Assembly (NCBI GenBank): GCA_013407085.1 | Contig: JACCGJ010013279.1 | Location: 1-64,000, forward strand | DNA from: Atriophallophorus winterbourni | Lineage: Eukaryota > Platyhelminthes > Trematoda > Plagiorchiida > Microphallidae | Direction: 5' to 3' | Length of the DNA stretch: 64,000 bases | Part shown: positions 43,860-55,581 of the stretch, piece after piece | Position numbering within the stretch: position 1 is the first letter of the stretch | Layout of the letters: each line of letters opens with the position of its first letter | Notes under the pieces: generated by a model | Database searches by the model: none | What the model was told of the DNA's origin: nothing | The model's input: only the letters and a program-made list of their open reading frames with translations | Translations under genes and position numbers: made by a program

Positions 43860-45000
43860 TTTAAGTATAATTCCGTCATAATTTGATAGCAATCTAGTGT
43901 GTATACGTGTTGTCAATGCCGTGCTGTCTGACAATGGCTGGTTTCGGAAGAGCGTGTCTCGGTGGGTCCCTGAGGTAATATTTGCAAACGAGCGTATTAG
44001 TATAGCGAGTGGGGGTAAAGAGGGAGGCAAGAAATCATTGCGTCAGGTCATTTCAGTCAACAAGTTGCAGCTAGCACATGTCTGGCCAATTATCACATTT
44101 CAGTTCGACATTAATCACGCCCCCCTCCGCGTTGCACTCACACACTTTGTCTGGATTCATCCCTGAGGTCAACTTGTCCAACGCTAATCGCGTTCACCTA
44201 CGAATCCCACAACACAAAAGAAGCCGGTTGGCCAAACGCGTTTATTACACGCAAGACATGAAACACGCTAATGTTATGTAGGCAAACAAACAATCACAAC
44301 GGTGATCCTCAATGTCTATCCCGGTTGTCACTTCGATCTGATTTGTCAGTCGATTTCGTGCCAACCGATACAATTCAAGCCTTCACCACGCAGGGCTCCT
44401 TTGACCGACATCGACGAATTGCACATCATTCGACTGCGGTTGACTTTGTCCGTCTTCTCATACTTTCGAAGATGTCGTTTGAATGCAACCAATCCGAATT
44501 ACGAGTTCGCAATTGTCGCCGTCGATCTTTTCGGCGCTTCTTGTGTTGTGTCGGAAGGTAGAGTTCTGCATATTCTTCGAAAGCTCTTGATTAGCGCTCA
44601 TCGCTAATACACTTCGCACATTTACATTAGTATTACGTAGCATTTTGAAGCGTTCTGTCTGACCAGATTAGGCTTTTCGTATATTATGCAATAATGCAGC
44701 TGTGATGACTGCAGCGCGTTAAATTGTACTCGTTAGCATTGTATTTTCGCTTTTTTAATGACTGTCACGTATTGCGCTTAAGCGAATGCACATTATAATT
44801 ACATCCGATCGTGCAATTTAATGATGGTTGTTAATCCAATCCTTCCGTTAATTAAACTTGGTGAAATTCTTTTGCCCTCCGTAAACTGTTTGAAGCTTGA
44901 CATGGACTTCATCTCAATACTCTTAATTTATCTATGTAAATGTGAGGTAAATATATTTGCTGGAATCCACGCTCATTTTCAGGTGTAAACCATTTTAATT
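43860..45000. other. Region upstream of the FIT gene, no gene recognised
   Basis: Free of the SINE and LINE families seen elsewhere. Several open frames on both strands (for example 43897-44166, 44302-44607) overlap and resemble nothing known. It probably holds the promoter and 5' UTR of the gene at 45013, but no specific element can be pointed out. Confidence 0.4.
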
Positions 45001-45010
45001 TTATTTTCAG
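45001..45010 (+). promoter_or_regulatory. Candidate 3' splice acceptor just before the FIT start codon
   Basis: The string tttaattttattttcag ends at 45010, followed by TT and ATG. It would fit a 5'-UTR intron acceptor or a spliced-leader acceptor, both common in flatworms. A spliced leader ending in AUG would not be in frame with this start. Confidence 0.45.
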
Positions 45011-45012
45011 TT

Positions 45013-46032
45013 ATGACGACGAAACAAGCAACAATTCGGAAGTTCAACTCCATTAAATCCCCTCCCCTAGCACCCGTAGAACCGGGAACAGCGAAGAGAT
45101 CAGTTCCTGGGCCAACCTCCCCATTGCATGTAGTCAGCTTTTTATTATTTTCCATTCTTCGTAAACCCATGTCTATATCCTCGAGCACAAAAGCTGGCTA
45201 TTACCTGTGTGTATCAGCGGCTGGGTCTTTGATATTTGATTTTGTTCGGGTTCCGCCATCATTCTTTTCCAACAAGTATAACCTATTCAATCTGATTTTC
45301 GTCAAATGGGGATGGGGATGGACCTGTGTAGTACTCGCCATCTTCGTGACACTCTCGGCATTTGTTTATACGGCCGGAAATGTCAACCTGGTGCGCGCTC
45401 ATATTTTGCGCATTGCTTTCGGTACTGGGTTTTGGTATTCAATAACTGGTTTAATCAATTGGATACACGATACGACTGGTCATTGCCATCCAGGTTCAGC
45501 AGTATTGACATCTGGCCAACGCCCTAGTAGCCGCTTCTCCTGTCATCGTTCAGGAGGTACATGGATTGGTTTCGATATATCTGGCCATTGCTTCCTTTTA
45601 GTGATGGCAAGTCTATGGATTATGGAAGAACTACGGTGCATGCAGTATTGGAGTAACTTAGCAGGAATAATCAAGCCGTACGATACGAATGTCGATGGTA
45701 GTCTCGACAATGGCACTCCGTTGGTATCTGTTGGTCGCGCCACAACAGAAGAAGTCAAAATGATGCGTTCTGCTTTCCGTCGTCTAACTGGCGCAATCCG
45801 CTTGATGTACTCACTCGCTGCTTGTTTGTCCATGTTGTGGGATTTCATGTTTTTAACCACGATTGTCTATTTTCACACAATGCCATCTAAACTTCTCGGA
45901 ACGCTACTTGGTGTCGGCTGTTGGTTTTTGGCATATCGCATGATATTTCCACGATTTAAAACTGGACAGTGTTTCGGCTTGGCTCCTGGTATGCCAGGTG
46001 ACGGTCCGATCGATTTTGTCGTCAATAAATAA
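45013..46032 (+). CDS. FITM2-like: FIT family protein (fat storage-inducing transmembrane protein, FITM2-like)
   Basis: 339 residues, uninterrupted. FIT proteins sit in the ER membrane, are needed for lipid droplet budding and act as lipid phosphatases (acyl-CoA diphosphatases) with two catalytic His. Seen here: FSNKYNLFNLIFVKWGWGWT at about 85-104, the family's FNKYNxxNxxFVKxxWGWT block; GTWIGFDISGHCFLL with the first His at 192; and TTIVYFHTMPSKLLGT with the second His at 288. About six hydrophobic segments (near 65-80, 103-122, 130-148, 190-207, 265-285, 295-312) fit a six-pass topology. It is longer than human FITM2 (262 residues): the N-terminus is extended and a polar insertion lies at about 218-250. 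Start: ATG 45013, two bases after a good 3' splice-type site (tttattttcag), so a 5'-UTR intron or trans-splicing is possible. The neighbour at 46982 converges on it. Both catalytic residues are present, so it is likely functional. Confidence 0.95.
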   Translation: MTTKQATIRKFNSIKSPPLAPVEPGTAKRSVPGPTSPLHVVSFLLFSILRKPMSISSSTKAGYYLCVSAAGSLIFDFVRVPPSFFSNKYNLFNLIFVKWGWGWTCVVLAIFVTLSAFVYTAGNVNLVRAHILRIAFGTGFWYSITGLINWIHDTTGHCHPGSAVLTSGQRPSSRFSCHRSGGTWIGFDISGHCFLLVMASLWIMEELRCMQYWSNLAGIIKPYDTNVDGSLDNGTPLVSVGRATTEEVKMMRSAFRRLTGAIRLMYSLAACLSMLWDFMFLTTIVYFHTMPSKLLGTLLGVGCWFLAYRMIFPRFKTGQCFGLAPGMPGDGPIDFVVNK

Positions 46033-46981
46033 TCACTTTCTTTCGTGGTCCCTCAATATTATACTTTTTGAAAAGTCTATTTTATTGTACTTAACTGCAC
46101 TCTGACAACCCTAATTTTTGCTCGTGATTTGTCATCAGTTAATACGATACCAACGCACAGCATGAAGCGCATAGCAGTTTGTCCGTGTCGTTAATGTCAA
46201 GTCAGCTGTTCGTTTTACTAATAACAATCGAATCATATTTCTGTTTATTTACGCTTCAATTGTTGCTAAGTTGTTGGATTATTGTGGGCAAGTTGCGTCG
46301 ACGAAATACCGTTACAGTTTGGTGGAGTGTCTAGCGTTGATCACATTGGTTCGTAACGTATTTTTTTATATTGACTGAAAAAGTCTCCTCGTATAAAACG
46401 AGCGCACCTCACTAAGCTATCTTTAAAACAACGCCCTTCAAAGCTAAATCATTTAAACTTTTACAGCGGCAGCACATTACTATTCAATGTGCTCCAACAC
46501 TAATCTTTTACACTGCACATAATATGGAATCATTAAATCATAAGATTATCAAGTGTGATCCTCGCGTAAAGGTATTTCGCACCAACATCGGGGTTGGAAA
46601 CACTTTTCTCCGCATTGCGACCATCACTAATCTATCAAATTGTACGACATCAGCTTGAAGTTTTTTAATATGCCTTTGGTGATTACGCAGTGCAATGCTA
46701 TGTCGATGGAAAGGATGTGATTTCTCTAGACGGTTGATATATCACTACCTTGCTATTGTAAAAAATTATACAACCCGACTTCTTAAGATAACTGATTGTG
46801 CAATTTCGGTTCATAACCAACCCAAAATAAAATAAATGCAAAAGACTAAACAGAGACGCAAAATTTATAGTTTTAGGTGAATATTTACAGACGTAGAAAT
46901 AACCTTTCGGAATAGAAAACCATGATTAATAGTTTTTATATACAAGAAAGTTAAAATAGCTTACAGAGTTAAAATTTTGGG
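46033..46981. other. Convergent intergenic region between FIT gene and the unknown minus-strand gene
   Basis: Should hold both 3' UTRs. Overlapping AATAAA candidates for the plus-strand gene lie at 46826-46836, and another overlaps the stop codon at 46024-46029. No TTTATT was noticed between 46800 and 46981 for the minus-strand gene. No repeat copies were recognised. Confidence 0.5.
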
Positions 46982-49127
46982 TTAGTTTTCACAAGTCAAA
47001 TCGATAGTGATATCAGTGAATTGTTGAGCTATAAGCCTTCTCGGTTGTCGGTTTTCCTCACTCCGTGATGCTATATTTACATAAGCAGGGATCAAGTTAT
47101 TTCGTTCATCGCATCTAACAGCTGATTCAATACATCTAGATGTAGGCACTGATATGGTCATATTGATATGCTGCCCGTCTTGATTTAAGCTATTCGGCGA
47201 ATCAAAAGCCTCACCTTCACTGGTCGCCTCGTTGTCAAACGCGCACGAGGAATCTGTGGATATGGGTGTGGCAGCGAGATGTGACCTTTTTAGCTCCCTC
47301 TTCAATCTTCCTAACCGTCTCCTGTCTACCATATCTGTATCTTTGGGAGAAGTCGATTCGGATTCATTCTGTAGACTGGGAATTGTGGTAATGCCGAAAA
47401 GCTCTTCGTTGAAATGCTCTGCGAACTCGATACAAACGCGTTTACCACCAGACGCGTTGCTGCTGTTAGTGAGATCAGTATGGTTTGCAGAGGAATTAGT
47501 TTCAAATTTAGAACAACTTTCACGCTGCACAGTATGCAGGTTTTTATCTACACGATCAATATTACTTGACTGAATGGTATTCGGCGATCGAGTCACCATA
47601 GCTGGTGGCCAGTCATGAATATGAGTGCAATCACATAATATCTCGCGGTGAGGTAGAGTAAAATTGTCGTTCTTGGACCCGAACGGAGGACTCAGTAGCA
47701 CGCACGGAACGTCTGGTTTCTGGCCCGCTTTTGGTTCGCCCGATAATCGATCCATAAGATGAAACATATGCTTTTGTATTTGAGGTAAAAGTGTGTTATG
47801 CTGTCTCCTGGTCCACAATTCAAAAACATCCAATTGATATTGCAGTATAGTTGAAAACACTTTTGTTCCTTCACTGGCTAATTTATCGGTTGATTCAGAG
47901 GCCATCGCGAATGCTGGGATCCATGTTTCTATTATCGCCTTGACGGATCGTTCTAAAAGAGTGTTGAAATGTTTTAGGTGAGCGTAAACTTGCTGACAGA
48001 AGGTTGCAAGCCTCTTGTCTAGGAAGCTAAAAGTTTCGCGTGCCAAGTAGACAAATGAACCAAACGGGCAACTTGGCCTGTTGTCGATTTCATTCAGCGT
48101 ATTCAAAACCAACTGACGATACTCCGTTGCGCAATGACCGGTGAATGGACCCATCAGCTCATCAGATTCGCATACATGTTTCATTATCATAAAAATCGTG
48201 TAGCAACGCTTGGAAGCCACTTGCATGACGTCGACAAGTTCTTGTAGTATACGCTTAATATTGGCACGAGCTGCACCGTCTGAATTAAACAAACGTGCTC
48301 GTCCACGCTCGATACGAATCCAATCTTCCGAGCCGTTGGCGATATGAGCCAGTTTATAGCGAGCAGTCAAGCATGAGCCAGCTGAGATCAGAGAAGCGTA
48401 AGAGCTGCGTAGACGAGAAAGACAGTCACCAATGGATGCGTGTAGCTCTGAAAAATGGGTAAACACAGTAGCATTTTTCTGGTTGCTTGACTGCGTATCA
48501 CCAGAATGAGAAGGTTCGACTTCGAAGAGAAGGTTTGACATAGCTCGTAGTGTCTTGTTCAATATCCCGTAGCTGGCCAAGTGTGCCATAGTCACGTCTT
48601 TTTGACCGTAGAAATATTTCAGTGCACTTGATGGAACGTGGTTGACCAACTGTGCTCTGGAATGATTATCCACCGACTGTCGAATAATTTGATTGAATAA
48701 AGCATCGCACCGATCCCACGGCTTCTGAAAACGCGAAGAGCTTCGCCGTAATTCTGATTGCACATCACTAATTCTATCACGAACAGCCAGTGCTGCGGCT
48801 TTCCGAATCAACACGTCAGGAATGAAATTCAACCAAAAATCTGTAGGGCAAACACCTTCGTAGGCTGTCTTCAAAGCACGTTGGTGCCAAGGATCACCCG
48901 GCCACGGAATAATTATCCAATCTGTAGATAGTTGGTTGCACACCGATAGTGATTTGAAAGGGATCTTGACGACGTTACCGCAAACCAACAACAAATGGGA
49001 CATTTTTTCACGTCGGAACGAACGGGAACAGTAGTGTAGAATCGGATTGAACAGATCTGGGGTAGAGGCGAGTAGACAGAGAATTCGCGCAATATCACCC
49101 AGAAGAAAGTATAATGCGTGTCTAGGT
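46982..49127 (-). CDS. Terminal coding exon of a large unrecognised protein
   Basis: An open frame of about 715 codons to the TAA at 46982-46984. An internal ATG is at 49003, but the frame stays open upstream to a 3' splice-type site at 49128-49129 (gaattcacag). A second acceptor with a better pyrimidine tract (cctctaccccag) would start the exon at about 49066. The N-terminal two thirds (to about residue 430 counted from ATG 49003) look helical and globular, with regular hydrophobic spacing. The last third is polar and Ser/Asn-rich with a basic patch (RRLGRLKRELKRSH). The protein ends in DITIDLTCEN, which resembles a SUMO-interacting motif. No domain was recognised, and function is unknown. 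Coding status is supported by length, composition and absence of repeats. It is convergent with the FIT gene. Confidence 0.82.
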
Positions 49128-49129
49128 CT

Positions 49130-51186
49130 GTGAATTCAAGAGAAAATCGAGATATTTGAAGCAGCTGTAATATAAAAATAAATACAGAAACAGAAGTCAA
49201 ATAGAGCGTGAATAGTAGTTGACAAGACTATTATCGCCTACTTCAAAATAAGGAAACTGCACGTGGTTTAGTATCACCATAAGTACAACTTTAGTTAGCA
49301 ACAGTAACTTTAATAAGAAACGACGATACCAAAACATGGCTGTTGTGATGAATGCTGCATTGCCTATATTCCGTGCATCGGTCGCGAGGATTAATACCAG
49401 TACAATGTTGCTTAACACGCTCGACCAATCTGGCACACGCATGAACTCTGAACCAACGAAACTGGAGCGAAGAATCTAATCACTGACTTGTGATCTGACG
49501 GAAATCGATAACTTAGGAATGAAAGGATTTTTCTAGGCAAGAATGTACATGAACAAGAACAACTAAAGTTACCGTCAAAGCTTTTGACCGAAAACCTGAT
49601 CCGCACGGCATTGCGTTTGGAACGTGTTCATACGATCCTTATCCATTAAAATAACTGTTTTGTCGACCCCCATTCAAGTTACTTTAACCATCTATCGAAC
49701 CGCTTTATTGCCTGAGTTGGAACCTGAGTTGACAGTCACTGATGACATTATGCGTTATTACGGTGACTCGTAACTTTCAATCGAATCGAATGCATGGCAT
49801 AATGGTGTCACGTCCATAAGAACTTGGACTGTACAAGAAATAATAAAAATTTGACAGCTGCGATCAAATTTTTTTCTGAATGAATTTACTATCTAAGACG
49901 GGATGTTTAGTAACCTAGATACGATCGTTATACAGATGGACACGATAAAAACCAACTTAGATGGATGTTACGTCAACGTAAACAAAGCCAAATGGAATCG
50001 GTGAGTCAATAAATCAATAACTTACTCGTATTCGGTTTGCAGTTCGAGTGCAATTGGATACGGACGTTGTGTGTTGTGAATAGAAGTATTTGGAAACAAA
50101 TCTAGAGAACTTAGAGTTAAAATAGCGAGATCCAGCTAAAAACAAAAAACGAGGTTAGCAAACAACGGCAAATGATACTAATGTGATTTAGTATGTGTTA
50201 CGAACTGAAAGGGTTTATATTTTAATCGCAAGTGAATGGCGCATAAAGAGTAGTGGACAGTAGTGTACAGAACTCAAATTACGTCATTTTGTATGTCTTA
50301 AGAGTGCTGTAAGTTCTGTGTTCGGTGAGCTGGCATTGTAGCAGTAAGACGCTTCGTCATCAAGCTAGATGACATCGTCAGCTTAGTTCTTGCGAAAAGT
50401 TACCAAAGATCGTCAACATCTTTTAGTATAACTTGCAATTCTTCACAAGAATCCTTGAAAACTGAGCAATTGAACCACGTCTTGTGAGTTACCAGAATTC
50501 TAAGGTCAATAGCTCAGGAGATAAACTGCGTAGCGATCATGGCATTTCGCGTGAATGATTATTTTAAGTGCTTTCGCGAATTCCACTAGACCCGATTAAA
50601 CACGTAGATAAAGTACATGTTGCGCATGGAGCAAAGCAACGTTCATTTAAAATTGTGAGCAAAAGTAATTTGATTCAAACCTGTATTGGTGAGGGAAAGA
50701 ATCTTTCACGTGACCTTGTGAAAATCTGTCTAACATGGAAAACGGGGTAGGACGAGGTACTTAGTGAAGGTCACCAGTAAAGTGTGCGACCACTAAGCTT
50801 GGGAGGTTCCTGGCACATGAAAATAATTCCCCTAGTGCTTCCAAAAGTACTTGCTTATTCATATCAAAGGCGATTTTGCTGCAAGCAATTTATCGGAGCG
50901 TTTGATCAGCCGTTTACATTGTCGAGTGGAGTTGCGATAAAAGCGTTACAATGCACGATCATAAAGGTCTCTAACTGCAGACCACTATATTCGTTCAATA
51001 AAAATAATTGGATGCATGTGTGAGCGCTTAATCTACCGATTCCTAAGACTCACGTCTCTTTAGAAATGTGTTGTGATTGTAAAGCAGTAGAGCATTCCAC
51101 ACATGTTGTCTGCTCTTTAGGCCAACTTCTCGAACTATTTCTGCGTTGTTTTGTGACGTTTGGGTATCAATTAATAATCAGCGCTT
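49130..51186. other. Probable intron or intergenic DNA
   Basis: No clear exon. On the minus strand 49220-49450 has an open frame rich in hydrophobic residues after a splice-like 'gttggttcag', but it does not join in phase with the exon below, so it is left unassigned. Confidence 0.4.
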
Positions 51187-51348
51187 GCTGTGCAATTAAC
51201 ACCGTGCTAAAGTGATTTGCCACCGACAGTGAGCTGCACACTGGAGTCACATTGACATTGTTATTGTCCTTTTCTGTATCTGTCTAGGCTCGGACAACCT
51301 GACAGTATCTCAGCCCATCTCCAGTCTATGACTGTGCGGCACTTTACG

Positions 51349-51352
<4 letters not shown>
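51187..51352 (+). repeat. CATA-tailed SINE, cut by (TA)n
   Basis: Sense copy from 'ttgctgtgcaattaacaccg' to 'gtgcggcactttacgatc', where a TA microsatellite (51352-51389) replaces the tail-proximal end. Confidence 0.82.

Positions 51353-51389
<37 letters not shown>
51352..51389. repeat. (TA)n microsatellite
   Basis: About 19 TA units. Confidence 0.98.
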
Positions 51390-51391
<2 letters not shown>

Positions 51392-51522
51392 CAATCATTA
51401 AAAATGAAAAGTGCCACCCGATATCATATAGTCATACCTGGTATAATTGTAATTTGAAGATGATAATTGACAATGATTTCTTATAAAAAAATATAACAAA
51501 TACACCAACTTGATATACATAC

Positions 51523-51638
51523 CCGGGAGGTTTTACCAAGAGACAATGATGACGGCGAAGTTTTGAGAGCTTGGCTCGTTGAATCTGTGTGACTGAGCAA
51601 CAAGGCGCGGAGTGAACGATATTCCATGCGACCGTTCG
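51523..51638 (-). CDS. Possible 116-nt internal exon
   Basis: Flanked on the minus strand by a good acceptor (gattcttctcacag) and a donor CCCGG|GTATGT like that of the exon ending at 53596. One frame is open throughout (MEYRSLRALLLSHTDSTSQA), starting with two bases of a split codon and ending on a codon boundary. It could be an exon of the minus-strand gene that ends at 46982, or of a separate one. No homology was recognised. Confidence 0.35.
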
Positions 51639-51689
51639 CTGTGAGAAGAATCGATAAATTGGATACACCCATTAAAGTATAATGAATTG

Positions 51690-52205
51690 GAGGTTGCGAC
51701 AGAATAATATTGCCTCATGAGTAATTGACTTAAGTGTAATCGCAAAATAGCATGTAGGTCTGTGGGGCGACGAGTTCAAACTACGGTCCGAACGCGTGTA
51801 CCATAAATGGCGCACGTCGCAATTCGGGACATCATTGTGCATATGGCAGTACAATTTTTAAGCAATGCTGATCATAGTTTATTACACATAAACCCGGAAT
51901 ATGTTGCGAGTGGGCTAGCAGGCTCGGAGCAAGGTCGGTCTCCACCATTGGGTGTCAGAAATCGCTATACAATGTGACTCAAGATTCAAGAATTCATGGT
52001 ATAAAAAGCTTATGTCTGTGAAGCACAATAGGATATTCGTATAAGGACAAATATTTTATAAATTGAGGCGTTGGAAAGATGGACAATTTTGTAGTTAGAA
52101 AAATGCACTCATGCGATGTATTTAAATTTTTTAGATTATCTAAATTTCCACTGGAATTGATGCCTTTCGGGCTTAATTCACGTTGACCAATTCTCTACAA
52201 TCGGT
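51690..52205. other. Unassigned, probably intronic
   Basis: No recognised feature. Confidence 0.4.
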
Positions 52206-52340
52206 TTGAGGTATTGTGTTGTGGTGCTCACATCCCCATCGCATACACACCACTACCGGTTTCTGGCTGTTTGCCGTCATCAGGTGGAGACAGTAAGATC
52301 AGGTTCAGTGAGCCTTGAAGGTTTTATGTACGTTGCGCTA
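52206..52340 (-). repeat. Repeat carrying a hammerhead ribozyme
   Basis: The reverse complement shares about 80 bp with 40461-40543, on both sides of the ribozyme. Outer limits are uncertain. The repeat has no coding capacity visible. Confidence 0.65.
52250..52287 (-). ncRNA. Hammerhead ribozyme, type I, minimal helix III
   Basis: Minus strand: helix I CCAC (52287-52284) pairs GTGG (52253-52250). Core CTGATGA is at 52283-52277. Helix II is CGGC (52276-52273) / GCCA (52267-52264) around AAACA, with one C.A mismatch next to the core that a single CpG decay would explain. GAA at 52263-52261 is followed by A15.1 at 52260 paired with U16.1 at 52255 around CCGG. A at 52254 is in the cleavage position. 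Core bases are complete. The very short helix III is the form described for Penelope-like elements. Confidence 0.7.
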
Positions 52341-53595
52341 CTCTATGGGTACGACAAGATCAGAGTCCAGGAGCCAATCAGCGTCACGATAAACAAGAGA
52401 GCCAACACTAAAACGAAACAGTCCATAACTGTTTCTATGTGTTCATCAAATGCGAGTTAGAAAAATGGTGGGTAGCAAAGAAGATCTTATTGAACGAGAA
52501 TGGTAGAACGCAATCCACATAAGAATTGCTCATACCGAAAAAGACATTTCCATTGCTAAAATTTGATAAAAGTAAACGTGACCATACCTGGTTTAGTTCG
52601 CATAGGCACCTGAACCTGAAAAAGAACAATGGGAGAATCACTTTTCAGGAAAATTTCGATGTGAAATTATAACAATAGGTCTCTAGAGCGAATCGTAAAC
52701 TTAAAAAATCTGAGAAGTCTAATCACATTTCCCTTTTAATCCATAGGTTTCATTGCAAATGCAGAAACAAAGGGGTCGAAGCACTGCCGCCGACCTAGGC
52801 GAATCACGAAAAATATAAATTATCAAAGCAACGCGCTCCGTTGATGGCAATTTCAAAAATGTTCGCGGGGTATGAGACAAAGTAAAATAGAACATCGATT
52901 GCAACTTTTGTAACAGCATCAAGGGTGGTACAAATGTTAATAGAGAACGTGAGCCAAGATACTGCCCCATTGCTGAAAACTGAGCATGTCATTGAGGCAG
53001 AAAAATTGTTTGTCGGATTGCAGCTACTTCGGTTTCGCAGCCGACTGCTTATCGACTGATACAGAGACGCACAACTATACTAAACAAGCTAGCTACTACA
53101 GTGCCAGTAGTCTAAATGCTTTTTGCATTTTTCAAAATTCAGCGTTCTATTGCAAGACATCGATTCTCAAAGAGCACATTATTCGGCGATAATCAAGACT
53201 TTGAAACTGTAGATTGTTTCATGTGCATCGTTGGTTGTATGAATAATTTGGCATCGTTAAATAACGGTTTCGACATGCATTTCTAAGGCGCCCGTAACAT
53301 TTATTTCATGAAATCAGTAACTCAGAAGATAAGCGTGCAGAACCGATGCCATGGAAGGGCAACGCCCGGCGTTGAAAACAACAAAATCAATCTGTTCAAA
53401 ATGTATGAGTTCTTCTCATGTAGCACTCTGATGTCTCGCCATTTGCGGATAAATCTTTCGCATTTTACTAACGATTTCCGTGGGGAGGCACAACACGATG
53501 AGACTTTCAGCTTATCTATTAGCACTACTACCAGTACGTAAGTTGAGAAATAAGAACCTGAAAAGTGTTCACAATAAACATTGAAAACAACATAC
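52341..53595. other. Probable intron with an unproven exon candidate at 52760-52964
   Basis: On the minus strand an acceptor 'catgctcagttttcag' at about 52968 is followed by two open frames (one with TLDAVTKVAIDVLFYFVSYP), neither ending in a convincing donor. No other features. Confidence 0.35.
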
Positions 53596-54587
53596 CCGAG
53601 TACGACCACTCTGCTCTTGGGCACGTGCCTGTCCCTTTATTTTTCGGTTTGGTTTACGCATCTTCTGAGATCCAGATGATGAAACATGATTCGAATGTGA
53701 AGTGTCCACGACTTTACGCAGCACGTTATCTCGCAGCTGCGCCTTTGTTCGTGGTTTTTGTGACAGATCAGACGTACACAACGATTGGGTTGTAGAATTG
53801 TCATTATTTTTCGCAACGGAAAGAGTGAAATGACTAGCGTCAATCTCGAGATAGCCCTGATCTCGAGGACGTGGTTGAACAAATGCTGACTGTTTTCTAC
53901 CAGCCTCGACGGACGGTTGGTTTGGCATGGGTGTCAAGGGTCGACAAATTTTGGACATGGCTAGTGCGAGTGGTAATGGGTACCGAAGTTTGGAACATTT
54001 ATGATTAATGTAATCCGAAATCACAGGGTCATCGGATGGGAGGAGATCATCTAAACAACCAAAAGACAGTGTTAAGTGTGATGTTTGGGAATGAATATCA
54101 TCGAACGTAGAGGAGGTAGTAGTCGTAGGAGTGTGTGTTGCAAGCGCTTCCACGTTAGTCTGGTTTACCGTGGAATTATTAATAGCACTTGAAATTTCGC
54201 CATTGGTGGACACGACCGGGTAAACAGACGGAAGAGATGAATTGGAAGAATTGATATTCGAGACAGGTTGCACGTTATCAGAAGGAATGGATACGCGAAT
54301 GGCTGATTTCGAGATATGGGCAACAGATGAATCCTTCACCGGGGCCACGTTAGTTACGGATGAGATAATTAGAGGTCGCGAGTGTAAGCATGTGTTTTGA
54401 TGATTGTCCGTTGTTGAGTTGACAGGCGTCGATTCAAATGAGTGTACAGACGACTGGGTGCTGTCACCGAAGGCATCGGATTCGGGTTTGATCCAGGGAG
54501 ACGGTACAGCTAAGTTGTTGACACCGGGGTTCGTTGCATCGCTATTGGTTGCAAGTGAATTAAACTCGTGGTTCTCGCAATTCTCGT
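53596..54587 (-). CDS. 992-nt internal exon of an unrecognised protein
   Basis: One frame is open for 330 codons between an acceptor (ctcattttacag, AG at 54589-54588) and a donor CTCGG|GTATGT at 53596. The exon starts with two bases of a split codon and ends on a codon boundary. The product is Ser/Thr/Asn-rich and mostly disordered. A more ordered island in the middle reads FDDIHSQTSHLTLSFGCLDD and SDYINHKCSKLRYPLPLALA, and the end is basic and Gln-rich (RKPNRKIKGQARAQEQ). Probably a regulatory or scaffolding protein region. It may be the 5' part of the gene ending at 46982 (same strand). I do not recognise it. Confidence 0.6.
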
Positions 54588-55580
54588 CTGTAAAATGAGA
54601 AAAATACGAGAAGTGTTTTGCTACAAATGTATTTTAGAACGCTTTCCTTCCACAAGATGATATTCAAACCCTGCGAAGAATCCCAAGCGCAATATAAATT
54701 GAATGTATTAGGCTAATGACAACAAACTAATAACGACGACGTTAACTGAATAAATAATTACACAAGTATTATTGTAGAATTCATTACATAACACAATTCT
54801 GGACCCAAGAAACAAAAAGTAGTTGCTGCAAAGTTTAAGCAAACAATTCCAGCGCTACATAAAATAGATATTTGGAGGTAAATGGCAGGATAGAGCTGAT
54901 TTACCTACTAAATTAAAAATAAAGTGTGAACCATAGAAAACGATCATCGTTCAATCTGAGCGACACTGTCTAATTCCAGGTTTGTTGTTTCATACATTGT
55001 TCGCCCATCATATCGCTAACGATGAAATAGTCGAAGACAATGGGTATAAAGTTATAACAGCAATAATAATCGACAAGATTAGAGACAATACGGTGAAGTG
55101 ACGACACAGATAAATATCAAGCCAGAAAGCTAGGTTGTTAACGGGCCAGAGCAAGTAACTGCAAATTACAGTACCGGGTGCAACTGCACCCTTGTTTATT
55201 ACTTTCTACATCCAAAGGTATCTCACCATCTGTTTGAGGCAACGTGCAAACATTGTGGAGGGCTGTGATCATTGTGAAAAAGTAACCGACGCAATCATGT
55301 TTGTTAAATTCATCTCATGAAAAAAGTCTCAAAAAAAATTCAATTTATAAAAATCAAGATTTTTTATGATTGTTGCAATTAAAGGTAAAAATTTTGAATC
55401 AGGCAAATTGTCAGAGACGGTTGCGTATTAATATCGTGTTTCCAAACTGAGATACAAAACCACAAACCAAGTAATGAAATCTAGCAGACTGTATGTAAAC
55501 TTAGAAACCAGATTTGTTAGTGGTAAACAATACTGAGTTCTCGGATAGATAGCATAAACCATGATGGCTAATATTATCAT
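54588..55580. other. Unassigned, probably intronic
   Basis: AT-rich, no recognised feature. Confidence 0.4.
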
Positions 55581-55581
55581 C

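Noticed and set aside
43897..44607. Exons upstream of the FIT gene
   Set aside because: Overlapping frames in several phases, none with clear splice sites or recognisable content.
48140..48165. Antisense CTGATGAGCTGATGG as a hammerhead core
   Set aside because: Lies in the coding exon and lacks GAAA and helix pairing.
49197..49456. Short exon joining the 49127 exon
   Set aside because: The open frame does not reach a donor in the phase required by the downstream exon.
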